Made by a program: the position numbers and the translations under genes
Source: Enoplosus armatus
Lineage: Eukaryota; Chordata; Actinopteri; Centrarchiformes; Enoplosidae
Assembly: GCF_043641665.1 (NCBI RefSeq)
Contig: NC_092193.1
Location: 23,599,883 to 23,663,882 of the forward strand
DNA: 64,000 nt
Direction of reading: 5' to 3'
Notes under the pieces: model-generated
The model's database searches: none
What the model saw: only the letters and a program-made list of their open reading frames with translations
Told to the model about the DNA's origin: nothing
In this document: piece after piece, positions 45,987 through 58,531 of the stretch
How positions within the stretch are numbered: position 1 is the stretch's first letter
Layout of the letters: every line of letters begins with the position of its first letter

Positions 45987-46750
45987 TATATCCCCCATAT
46001 AAAACACCATCCGGGAAAGCCAAAGGGCTTTCAGTTTTCCACGAAGCAGAACTAGGACTCTGAGACACTTGATAAATACCAGCCAATATCTGTGACGGAC
46101 AATCAAAGCACTTTCTTTAACTCTTTCTGCGGCTATTTATCTCTCACTGGATTGTCTGGCTGCCATGTCCTTGAAGGGCTCTCACTCTCCTATGCCCCTG
46201 TTTACTTCTCCCGTTGTCTTTTTTTAGTTCGGGAATAGCTTGTATGTGTGACTTCACCTTTAGGGACACTGCCATGTCTTGAGTCAAGGCAGCGCCAGTG
46301 ATGCACAAATGCAGGAAGCGCTGCTGCCCCTGCGAGATATTCAGTAACTGTCAATAATTTGACGAATCATCACGCAGACGCATCAATGCTTTTACAGCTG
46401 CTTTGGATGATTCGTTCTTTATGTTTTGTCATTTGTACTTCTTTTATTGACAGCTGTGACGCCCACTGACAACCTGCAGCACCTGGAGGAGAGGGGGGAG
46501 GCGTCCACTTCCAACAGCCAATAGCGAAAGCTTGGAGCTCAATCGAGACCATTGTGCTGGCCAATAGGACAGCTCCAAACTGGTAAAAACTTTTTTTTTG
46601 TTAATTTTTTATATGGCAAAACTGGAGATGCGCCCTCCTTTTTGTGTATTAACTAATACTAATTAAAGAAAGGACAAATGAAAGAAGTGAAAGTATAGTG
46701 AACGTTAAGTTTTTTTTCTTTTGAGTTGTAGCTTCGTAACCATGACAATA

Positions 46751-47533
46751 CAGTGAACCCTCGCTATAACGCGGTTCACTTTTCACGGTCTCGCTACTTC
46801 ACGGATTTGCATCGTGCATTGTGTTCTGCATTCTGATTGGCTAAACAGTCTCTCCGCTTCTTCTCTACCTGTGCGTCAATAACGTTGCGGTTTAATATGT
46901 ACACGTACGTAAAACAGCTTGCCAAATTCTCTTGCAATTTCAAGTTTCTCTAAAACCCATAATGTCGACAAAACGTTCTGCACCGACAAAGGCACCTGTG
47001 GTCAAAAGGCAGAAGAAGATGCTAACTATCGCAGAAAAAGTTAAACTTCTGGACATGCTAAAGGAAGGAAAACGCTGCAGAGCGGAGTCAGGATGCAGCG
47101 GCTCAGTCAGAAGAGCAGTGAAATACACGTGAGTCACTATTTGTCCGACTGTACTTTGTATTTTTTTTCATAATCATTTTTCATTTTCTCCCGTTCGAAT
47201 CCAATTACTCGGGTCGCGGTGGGGCGGTGCTGATCTCCGCAATTTTAAGCCTTCAGTTCACATTGATGATTAAAATTATTATTTGACAGTACAGTAGTTA
47301 TTGGTAAAAAAAACAAAAAACGTTTATACAGTACTTTTATTTGTTAAACAAATGCTTGGGCCTGTAAAAAGGGTTTGTTCTTTGGTTTCAATGTATAATA
47401 GAGTATTTAATTGTATAATAGAGTATTTAATTGTATAATAATTGTAAAAAAAATAAAGGTTTCTACTTCACGGATTTAGCCTATCACGGGTTCTTTTTGG
47501 AACGTAACCCCCGCGAAAAACGAGGGTTCACTG
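46751..47533 (+). mobile_element. Deleted pogo/Tigger-type element (783 bp)
   Basis: The left end CAGTGAACCCTCGCTATAAC and the right end CGCGAAAAACGAGGGTTCACTG are inverted repeats flanked by TA on both sides (46749-46750 and 47534-47535). CAGTGAACCCTCG is the recognised terminus of pogo/Tigger relatives. A short transposase N-terminus remains (46962-47132). The DDE domain is absent, so this is a non-autonomous deletion derivative. A 20-bp tandem repeat (TGTATAATAGAGTATTTAAT, about 47392-47440) lies near the right end. Confidence 0.85.
46962..47132 (+). pseudogene. Truncated pogo-type transposase N-terminus
   Basis: ATG at 46962 opens MSTKRSAPTKAPVVKRQKKM, then LTIAEKVKLLDMLKEGKRCR AE, and the frame ends after 57 codons. 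The segment LTIAEKVKLLDMLKEGK is the first helix region of the psq/CENP-B-type DNA-binding domain used by pogo transposases. Everything downstream is lost. A short DNA-binding peptide could be made in principle, but nothing indicates that it is. Confidence 0.65.
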
Positions 47534-48080
47534 TACCTCAGTAAGGGAATCCTCTATTAATGAATAGGTAGGCAAAGATGAGCCTATTTTTTTAACTGTT
47601 TGATATAGTGGCTATCCAAATATGTCTTTTTTTTTTTTGTAATTTCACCCATTTTGATAAACTGAAACAGCTGCTGTCAGCACACTCTACATACAGGAAC
47701 TAAGGGGCTCCAGCTACTAAATTCGTATCTACATCAGGAATTAGAAGAGACCTTTTGTCCATTTCTGTGTTTCCACCGCAAATAAAGACGGAGTCATCAG
47801 GTTGTTCTTTGAAGCGACTGTGATGCTTGAATGGGTGTCGGAAAAGACAACGGAGAGGGAACTGAAAATGGTGTAAAGCCTAGATGCTTTTCTCTGTTTG
47901 TCGCTCCCTCTCTCTCATCCTCCAACTGCCTCTCTTTATTTCACTCTTTTTCAGATTAGTTGGGAAGTCAAACAAATAACTAAATTAAAAAATATAAATA
48001 AAAAATGTACAGTTGATCCCAGTCCATAGTGTTCAATGCAATGGCTGTTCTTTGGCAGTATATTTGGCTTGCAGACCAAA

Positions 48081-48103
48081 ATAATAATAATAATAATAAT
48101 AAT
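48081..48103. repeat. (AAT)n microsatellite
   Basis: Seven to eight AAT units. Confidence 0.9.
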
Positions 48104-48225
48104 CTTCAATAATCAGTTACCAGGGAGCACACAGATGTCATTCTCATGCTATCAATGTTGCTAAAGCTATATTTTATACTTGACACAAGGGGTTAACAGC
48201 AGTCCCTGGGTTGATACCTATGGCA

Positions 48226-48946
48226 TAGTCAAGTCAAGTCAGGTTTATTTATACAGCCCAGTATCAGTAAATCACAATATACCTCAGGGTGCTTCACAAG
48301 CTGTACAGCATACGACACCCTCTGTCTTTAGACCCTCGATTCAGATGAGGAAAAAAACATTTTGAAAAAGCTCAGGAAGACCAACAGAGGAGGGATCCCT
48401 CTCCCAGGACGGACAGACAGGAAATAGACCAACATAGTGAAATTACAGTGTGGACAATCAGGATGACAAAATCATGGATTAGATTGTAAACATATATGAA
48501 GAATATGGATCCAGGAAGACGTCAAGACAACTTCATGGTGTCGCCAGGGGCTGAAGATCCAGGTCCAGATCCAGATCCAGATCCAAACATCTGGAATGAG
48601 GCACCGGCAGCCAAAGGAGACAGAGAGGTCCCGGGACGGCCGACGGTCAAGCACAGAGAAGCCTGAGTGAAGTCAGGGTGTCTGATGTCCACAGGGAGGT
48701 TATTCCAGGGGAATGGGGGGGCACAATAGGAATAGGCCCTGCAGCCAGCTGACTTCTTTGTAACTCTGGGGACAGACATAATATTATAATTTTGTAAGTC
48801 ATCAGAAGCACCTTAAAGCCAGATGTGACATGGATAGGGAGCCTAAATGAATGAACTTGGTGTGATTTGGTCAGATGTTCTAGTTTTAGTTGAGATACTC
48901 GCTGCGGCTCCCTGAACCACCTGAAGCCCTTTAGTAACATGAACAA
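48226..48946 (-). pseudogene. LINE 3' end with retroposon tail, minus strand
   Basis: The minus-strand frames (48946 downward) read LPIHVTSGFKVLLMTYKI, then KKSAGCRAYSYCAPPFPWNN LPVDIRHPDF. This follows the ORF2 C-terminal pattern of CR1/L2-like LINEs (LPV..R..FK.LL..YK; ..AP..WN.LP.D.R). It continues into a tail with GTCAAGTCAGGTTTATTTATACAGCCC on the plus strand (48230-48256). A CCAGAT minisatellite lies at 48560-48585. The copy is frameshifted and truncated. Confidence 0.65.
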
Positions 48947-49566
48947 AAATCTCTCTTTGAGTTGTGATCAAGATGTGCGGACGTCAGCTTGTCAGTGCTC
49001 TCTGCTGGACAAACCGTGTACTGGAGACTCTGTTTCTAAATTACCTCAAACATATCTTTGGTCTGCATTTCTTTTACATTTCATCCGCCAATACTTGAAT
49101 GAATATTTAGGATCGACCTTTTCTCTTAGGCTCGTCAAAGCAGAAAAACAACAGGTGTAACTGTTAACGTCAATGGTGGCTGCATTCCAATTAGGGGAGC
49201 CAGTTCCAGCGTCCTGGTATTGGGGAATGACTCACTAGCACACTTTTATGGAACAGAGCTGCAAAAAACACGGCCTCAGACCAGAGTCCTGAAGATGTTC
49301 ATATGCAAAGAGGGCTGAGTGAAGTGTATCAGTGGACCATGCCCCAGTACCTGCCTTTTGGTAATAGTAACAGCATCGAGCTCCGTCTTGTGTAAATGCG
49401 CATTTGTGCCCAACAGGTCATTATTAATGGGGAACTCAACCTTTTGAAAGGGAACAGTGAAGTATGATGAATACTGGTGGGAATGTGGAGTGCACTGGCT
49501 CCTGCTGCGAAGAGCGTGGTCGGTTTCCCAGCAGTACATGCTGCTAACACAGGAAATAGAAAGAGC

Positions 49567-49569
<3 letters not shown>

Positions 49570-49614
<45 letters not shown>
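49570..49614. repeat. (TG)n microsatellite
   Basis: About 22 TG units. Confidence 0.95.
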
Positions 49615-49619
<5 letters not shown>

Positions 49620-50559
49620 ATTGTTTCTTGGCTGTGTGCCCAGAGGTGATACATGGGAGAGAGAGACCTAAAACGAGGGGAAAGAGAGGAGGTGGAGAGT
49701 GGAGGAGAGAGACACTAAATGGTACTGTACACAGTTTCTAGTTGCTGACTCATGCATGAACCTGGATAAACCAGGCCATTACGATATATATATAAATATA
49801 TATATAATCCCAACCAATTGCCATGCTTCGTGCTACCGGCGTCTGTCAATGAAGCCATGCTACTGAGAGCTACCCTCAAGCGCAGCAGAGCGAAGGAGAG
49901 AAGCAGTCGAGGAAGACAGTCAGGCACGGTTAATATGCGTATAAGCAGTAGTAGAGTAGATGGAAGCTACTGCTATGGCCTGCAGGGAATTGAAAAAAAG
50001 ATCTCCCCACAACCCCCAGGGCAAGATGGCCAACTTTGTCATCGTCTCTACTTCTTCTACTTCTGTTTTCTACTTCTGTTGACTGGCGGATTACAGCCAA
50101 TGCGTAAAGCGTAACCTCCACCAGCCAACTTCTGATGAGGCTTCTCTTTGCATTGAGCCAAGTTTATTTGCTCCAAACCAGCTGATGGAAACGCATCTAA
50201 TTGAAATTCCTCTTTTTTTGCGACATTTTCAAACGTTTGCCTAAAATCTCTTTTGACAATCGAATGGAAACCAGAGACCAGAGAAGGCACTAGTGTTCGC
50301 CTGGATTGTCTGATTGTTCTATCAACATAAAATGCCACATGCCAACATAAACGCATAGAGGACAGGAATAAAACATGGAAGCTAAATACACCCAATGTGA
50401 GTACTTTGTGCCCATCTCAGCTATCCTGCAGCCAACATCTGATTTCTTGTAAACAGAATAATCAGACATTTAATGAACAACAGCCAGTGTTCTTTAGAAA
50501 GAAAGGGTCTGCAGGCATCTCAGACTGGAACCCACTCCCTCATGACTATCATGTGTTCA

Positions 50560-50579
50560 GAGAGAGAGAGAGAGCGAGC

Positions 50580-50645
<66 letters not shown>
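50560..50645. repeat. (GA)n-(TG)n compound microsatellite
   Basis: AGAGAGAGAGAGAGCGAGCGAG followed by about 32 TG units, the longest dinucleotide run in the window. Confidence 0.95.
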
Positions 50646-50646
<1 letters not shown>

Positions 50647-51938
50647 AGCTGATTTTTAGCTTTGATTTTTGAAAGAGAAAGGTAGACTTATCACGGCAGT
50701 GTTTTCTCCGCTGGATGCATGCTACGTCAACATCGGCTCAGTATAGTACAGCACTGGTAAGAAGAAGGAAGAGAGAGAAGGTGTCTGCAGGATAAGAGAT
50801 TTACTGTTTGTCCACCTTTTCTCTGCCTTTCTCTCCTTCCTCTGTCTGATACTGTGCTCTGCAGGAAATGAGCAGGACACATGTTCCTAATCCAAATGAA
50901 ATCAGTCCTGCATTGTGTGTGTGTTTCTGTGTGTGTGTGTTTATCTGTGGTGTGTGTTCGTGGTAAACTAGAAACATATGGCCCTGTTCGGTACTGGAAC
51001 AACAGAGTAATCACATAATACATCACACTCGCAGATCCTTCAAAAGTCTACATCTACAACCTTCAAACCATAGAGTTCATCTCTCTTATTGCTTCAGGCC
51101 ACCCGAACAGGAGGGCACAGTGTAGCCACAAATACTCATAAAAGCAAATCATTTAAATTAGGAGGTAAAATAATCAAAGTAAATAATAAAAAAAATGATA
51201 ATGTGTCTTTATAAAAGAGTGAGAAGGGATTACTTGAAATAAAATTCAGTCTTAACGAATTCTTACTATTAATGTCTCAAGGATTTTAAAAAGACACCTG
51301 ATTTGTTTTTAAATGCTTCAAAAACCTGGGGAGGTCTGCATTTGTGCAAATAATGTTCTTCCAATTGTTCACGAGATATTCAGTATGTCAGTATCTGTGG
51401 CAGTTGTATCCTCAGGGGAGCACGAATGTTCTCATTTTCTTGGTAGTCTATCCAGTAGAATAAAATATTCTACAATATTCTACAATCAATTCATTCATTT
51501 TCAGCAAGACTACGGCTGAGCTCACACAGACACTAGCAACAGTGACCATACAGTGGCTGAGTGGGAAGCTCCCAGTAGGCTGTTACTGGAACACAACATA
51601 GCGCTCCATGAGTAAACGTCGAAATGAAGAGGTTCATGCTCGTGTTTATCAGAAATTATTGTTCTGTTTCTTAACCATCACTGTTCTTTGTGTTCAGTTC
51701 AGCTTTACACAGTGGAACCATGTAGCATGAACTACACAGGCAGTAGTAGTGTGTGTGTATAATAGGCTATATGGTGTACTTATACCTACTTATGCCTGCA
51801 TGCATACATACTGGGATTTAAGTGTATTTGTATGTCCTAGCTATTCCTACTATTGTTGCTAGGTGCATGATGTCACAGCCTAACTCGATCCCCATTGGCC
51901 GTTTCTTTCTCTCTCTTTTTTTTTTTTGCCTATTTCAG

Positions 51939-52489
51939 ATAGTGTGGCGAGCTAAGGGAGAGCTGGAGAGGCGGCGGGGCTTTCCTTTCCCACCATCCTC
52001 TGATTGTCCTTGGGCCCTGTGGAAGCACTCATCCACACCACTGCACTGAAACACACTCATCACTCTTTTACCCTTCTCTCCATTTCTGTCACTGCACTCG
52101 TTCTCTCGCTTTCTATCCACCTAACTGTCCGTCTTGCTTGATGAATAGGTCAGTGGAACTGGAGCACCACGAACCAGTAGAGACCTTTTAAGTGAAGATC
52201 AGTTTAGTTAGGTTGTAGAGCTGCTAACGGAGATCATCCTGCTCAGGCAATGCAGTAGTACATTTGAATACTTCACCAGCCCCCCCACCCCCCCTCCCAG
52301 CCCTGAGTCTGGCTCAGTCCCACAGGGTCCCACAGGCCATGAGGAGGGCCAGGGGATTCATCTCTTTCTAGACTTTCTCTTCTCTACCTTGTGTCTTCAT
52401 GTTTTGGGGGTCCTCCGGTGCCCCCGCCCTCTGTCGACCCCCCCGCACCTGCTGCCACCACGGCCGGCCACCCCAGTCGCCTCGTTGCC
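51939..52489 (+). other. fam110b: 5' UTR part of FAM110B-like exon 3
   Basis: A polypyrimidine tract (CTCTCTTTTTTTTTTTTGCC) and TATTTCAG precede 51939. From there to the start codon at 52490 the sequence contains many stops in all frames and several short upstream ATGs. An in-frame ATG at 52391 lies 33 codons upstream of the family start, with no stop between, but the residues it would add ([20 protein letters not shown]...) are unlike the known N-termini. An alternative acceptor at 52371 (CTCTTTCTAG) is possible. Confidence 0.5.
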
Positions 52490-52612
52490 ATGCCGACAGA
52501 GACACTGGCTCCAGCCCTGCCAGATAGCAAGGCCGCTGGCCCCGCGACGCCCTTCAGTTCCACCGTGCCCCTCCGCATCCTCAATAAGGGCCCTGACTAC
52601 TTCAGGAGACAG
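52490..52612 (+). CDS. fam110b: FAM110B-like protein, coding exon 1 (residues 1-41)
   Basis: Begins [13 protein letters not shown] and ends with [16 protein letters not shown]. The beginning (MPTETL) and the segment [16 protein letters not shown] are the N-terminal hallmarks of FAM110B, which also fixes the start at 52490 rather than the in-frame ATG 99 nt upstream. The exon ends CAG|GTACTG in phase 0. Reading on past it gives a (TG)n-encoded Cys-Val run and soon a stop, so the intron is needed. In mammals, as far as I know, the FAM110B coding region is in one exon, so a split here is unusual (see findings). FAM110 proteins are reported at centrosomes and spindle poles; the molecular function is not established. 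Confidence 0.85.
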
Positions 52613-52640
52613 GTACTGTTACATTACTCTGCAGAGTCTG

Positions 52641-52643
<3 letters not shown>

Positions 52644-52676
<33 letters not shown>
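52644..52676. repeat. (TG)n microsatellite in FAM110 intron
   Basis: About 16 TG units only 30 bp downstream of a coding-exon donor site. Confidence 0.95.
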
Positions 52677-52677
<1 letters not shown>

Positions 52678-53515
52678 AGTATTACAATGTGTATACTGCT
52701 ATACAAGTTTACTTTGTATTGAAGTGAAACAACCAAGGCTGTACCTGAATCAGAATGCTTGGAATTTGTTTCAGTCTGGACTGAGTCAGGGAGAAGGTGG
52801 TCAATATCACAAAATATGGTTTCAATCCGAGTACCAAGTAATACCAGGACCAGAATCAGCAGTGTCCATACAGATAGTTTTATAATTAAAAGAGACTAAC
52901 GTGCTCTCCAGAATTCATTTTGTCAGCTTGGCTCAGTCTTAGGCCTGAGATCAAAAGTCCATGTTGACTGCAGTTTTTAGTCAACTGAAACATTTTGTCT
53001 AGTTTGAGTCAAGACCAAGAATGAGCGTTCTGTTCAAATGTCAGGAAACTGCTTTCAAGTAAAATGCCATCCAGTTTCTGAAAAAAAGAAGTGGTGCTGA
53101 AATTGACAGAGCACTGATGTTGTTCATTTCAGACATGAAACATGTTCTGATCTGCGTATTTATTTTGAATCAACGCGAGTCAACAAATGAGGAAACATAC
53201 TGTCTTCCCAACAGACATCTCTCTGATCTGATTTAAATCTGTCATTCTTTAGGTCTTAGTGATAGACTCGTACTAGACTGTGTTATAGGCTGTATCATAT
53301 TAAGTGTTTATATTTGCGCATCATTTACATACATTTGGAAAGAACATTTGTTTTTACAAAGTGTCCTTGAGCAAGACAAGAACTTGCAAGAGTTGCCTCC
53401 GATAGACAGGCCATTTTCTCAAGCCCAAAGCCAATTTTCTACACACTATAAGAATTTAACCCTAACCCTTAACTAGTACAACTTGGCCTATGAAAACATT
53501 GTGTCATGTCCTCTG

Positions 53516-53790
53516 TAGAGCTGCAACGATTATTCGATCGAAAGAAAATTAGTTGCCAACTATTTTGACAATCGATAAATCATTTTTCAAGCAAAAATGT
53601 AAAACGTTTGCTGGTTCCAGCTTCTTAAATATGAGAATTTGCTGCTTTTCTTTGTCGTTTATGGTAGTAAACTAGGAGTCTTTGGGTTTTGGACTGTCGG
53701 TTGGACAAAAGAAGCTATTTCAAGGCGTCATTTTGGGCTTTGGGAATCGGTTAATCATGACTATGAAAATAATTGTTAGTTGCAGCCCTA
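53516..53790 (+). mobile_element. hAT-like non-autonomous element (TAGGGCTGCAAC family, 275 bp)
   Basis: Starts TAGAGCTGCAACGATTATTC and ends AATTGTTAGTTGCAGCCCTA, terminal inverted repeats. The flanking 8-mers GTCCTCTG and GTGTTCTT match at 5 of 8 positions. The interior CTTTGGGTTTTGGACTGTCG GTTGGACAAAAGAAG is shared in reverse order of landmarks with the copies at 6266, 26440 and 30680. No coding capacity. Confidence 0.75.
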
Positions 53791-54229
53791 GTGTTCTTTG
53801 GCTCCGGAGGGAGCTCCACCTGAGTAATCTCAGTTTGGGTTTAAGGACTACAAGTTTATAACAGAAAGCCTGCGCTACAAACAGGGGACACAGACTTTGA
53901 AAGATGGGGACATTAACCAGTTAAGAGAGGGTCTAACAAAAGATGCTATAGAGTTGCAGGATCCAGTGTTTTTGGAGCTTGACCCATACTAGGGACTAAG
54001 AGTCCGAATATCTCTGCGTCTGCTGCTTCGACTTTGACTATTCAGACCAAGTTGTTATGATGTTGCTCTGACCTGAGGACAGACACATGTCACCATCTCA
54101 TTCAACTTGTCAAATACATGAAATACACACAGCCCTGCTGCGGGATTACTGGTGTTGTGAACTGATTCAACTATATCAAGGTCTGGTAACGTTAGCTAAC
54201 AGTGAATGGCGTTGTCAGCACTTCAACAG

Positions 54230-54470
54230 TTGCAGTAAGGATTCAAGGATTCAAAGATGTATTTGTCACATACACACATTGTACAGTGAAAGGCAATTTG
54301 GTGTGCTCCTAAGGTTGTGCTGAAGGACTAGTGTGAGAAATAATATGCAATGTGCAGGGCAGTGCAAAAGATTCACTGAGGACAATGTGCTAAACAAGGC
54401 TGAGGATATACAGAGGTCAGAGGAGTTCATCGTCTGGATGATTGAAGGGAAGTCAAGGTTTTTCCATGAG
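54230..54470 (-). repeat. LINE/SINE tail fragment, minus strand
   Basis: ATTCAAGGATTCAAAGATGT ATTTGTCACATACACACATTGTACAGTGAAAGGCAATTTG: the dispersed tail of L2-like elements with its short TTCAAGGA repeats. It continues with AATGTGCAGGGCAGTGCAAA, also typical of this tail. Non-coding. Confidence 0.65.
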
Positions 54471-54767
54471 CACGTGTTGGTCTGTTAATCAACCGCATAT
54501 GGACATATACTGCACTATTTCAGCTTTATATATCACAGGGAGGAATAGTACAAATAGAAATGGCCACAGTGAGTTGAAAGAGCTGCAGGTTCTGACAGGC
54601 TCTTATTTTGGTTTGTGACCAGCATACCTCCAACATGTTGTCCAGGTAAACAGCTTTACCTTGCTGTATGGTGCAGTGGAAAAACACTTGCCACTATGCC
54701 AGTGTGGCTGGAATTTCTCACGGTATGGCTCGGCACGACTGTCAACTGTAGATACATTTTGTGAACA

Positions 54768-54850
54768 TGGCGGCTCAGTGGTAGTGCTGTCGTCTCGCAG
54801 GCAGTTCGAACCCTACCAATTGACCAATTGAGACCTTGCAGGTTTAGGTT
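54768..54850 (+). repeat. tRNA-derived SINE head, plus strand
   Basis: TGGCGGCTCAGTGGTAGTGC TGTCGTCTCGCAG then GTTCGAACCC (54804-54813). A-box-like TGGC..AGTGG and a near-perfect B box at tRNA-like spacing. A further part, AATTGAGACCTTGCAGGTTTAG, follows. Same family as 17521-17587 and 28415-28499. Confidence 0.7.
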
Positions 54851-55001
54851 TGGTTTCACAATGAGTGTCAAAGGTTGATTTGTCTGCAGGTTTTGGCCCT
54901 GATAGTTTTCCAAATAGTTCTGAGTGATCCCTGCCTCTCTCCTGATGTTGGAAAGGTTTTTTGGGAGTGTTGTATTCATTAACATTGACTATTGTTTTTA
55001 A

Positions 55002-57110
<2,109 letters not shown>

Positions 57111-58525
57111 GACAAGCACTACAGTGGATTGGATGTTCGGTAGACTACACACAAACTGCCCCATGTTTCAGAATTGGATGGACCAGAATTTTTCACAGGT
57201 TTACAGACTGTGATCTTGAGGCTGAACTGAAATTTTGTCAAAATGTATAGATGGATGAATGAATGGAGGGAAGAGAAAGTCTGACAGGTCTAACACAAAC
57301 TAGGTAAGAAAACAAACATTTTGTTGAGAAATGAATGAAGAGATGAGGAAAAGGACTCAAATCCTCCCCGATTTAGAACAACATGAACACTAAGAACAGA
57401 AAGGAATACAAGTTCAGTCAGTCAGTCAGTCAGTCATATGAACAAACTGTTCAGTCTGGAAAGACAACCAAACACAGGACATGTATGAAAACTAACTAGT
57501 TAATTTCTCTACGGACAATGTATAATTCTTGAAAATGCTCGCGCAACAAGAGCGAAATGCACTACGATTGTCCATACCATAAAGGACCCACAAAATGACC
57601 GCCTCACTAAGGGTTATAGGCCTTTCTGATAAAGAACATTTTGGCTTGTCAAACATAGATTTAACTAACATTCCATTTAGGCGCAGCCTGGTTTCAAACC
57701 TCTGCATCTTCGCCCACATCTGGGATTTGTTCAGCAATTCAAGTAGGTCTTGTTTTGTGCTCATTCACAGGTGTTTCCCCCAGTATGATAAACAGTTGAT
57801 TAATCAAAGCATTGTGAGTGCGATTATGAAATGGGACATCATCTTCCTGCATAGCTTGCTAGCTACATTAGTAAAAAAAAAAAAAAAATACCAACGTGTT
57901 CTTGAAAACGAACACTGACTGGGAATCCACATTAAAAGCGAGACGTAACGTTCTGTCTGTTCAATCCACACCGACTCCAACCTCCGTTCAACCATCTCTC
58001 TCCTCAGAGGCACCCGTCCTGTCAACAGCTCCTGGTGACAGCCTAACTGTCTTCACCAGACAGTCACACACGTGTGTCTCTGAGTGTGGATTGATGCCTG
58101 TGATAAAGTGAGAGGCGTGTCTTGAGTCGGGCAAGTCATAGACGTCAAAACCGCCTCTAGAAGGGCTTTCTATGTGGATTGGCCTTTAATCCAGCGTATT
58201 TATTCAATCAATGTTAGGCCTGTCACGTTGTCACAAAGTCAAGTTTAGACAATGACAATGTTCCTGTAAAGCAGTCCGCACACAGCTTTACTTTTATCCA
58301 CAATTTTTACATCTAGTTCTTCCTCAATTTACTTCTCAGGTGGTTTGGTGTCAAGATTAGCAACTAGAGCAACAATAGCCTAGTTTACTGAGTGACAGAG
58401 TAATTGAAGAATGCCACCCACTGGAGTACAAGGCACGGCCTGTTGCACTTATGGACTGTAAATTTTGAATTCATTACAGATCAAATTTTTTTTTTTCCTA
58501 TGATTGAACGGTACTTTGAATTTCA

Positions 58526-58531
58526 AATAAA
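58526..58531 (+). terminator. Candidate proximal polyadenylation signal (AATAAA)
   Basis: AATAAA in TTTCAAATAAAAAGTGACAA, 1.4 kb after the stop codon, with a T-run 40 bp upstream and T-rich sequence (TTATTGTTTACTCCTC) downstream. Confidence 0.4.

Larger units (their letters stand above)
39222..51938 (+). other. fam110b: Putative second intron of the FAM110B-like gene (12.7 kb)
   Basis: Bounded by the donor at 39222 and the acceptor TTTTTTTTTTTGCCTATTTCAG ending at 51938. It hosts LINE, Tc1, pogo and other elements listed separately. Stretches without a listed feature (41.8-42.9, 43.2-43.8, 46.0-46.7, 47.6-48.1, 49.0-49.5, 49.7-50.5, 50.7-51.9 kb) show no supported coding sequence. Confidence 0.4.

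Noticed and set aside
49561..50645. CRISPR-like or coding repeat arrays
   Set aside because: Only dinucleotide microsatellites; no spacers and no eukaryotic relevance.
52391..52885. 164-codon frame starting at 52391 and passing the first FAM110 donor
   Set aside because: Residues before MPTETL do not match the family. After the donor the frame runs into a TG repeat, so it is a read-through of an intron.
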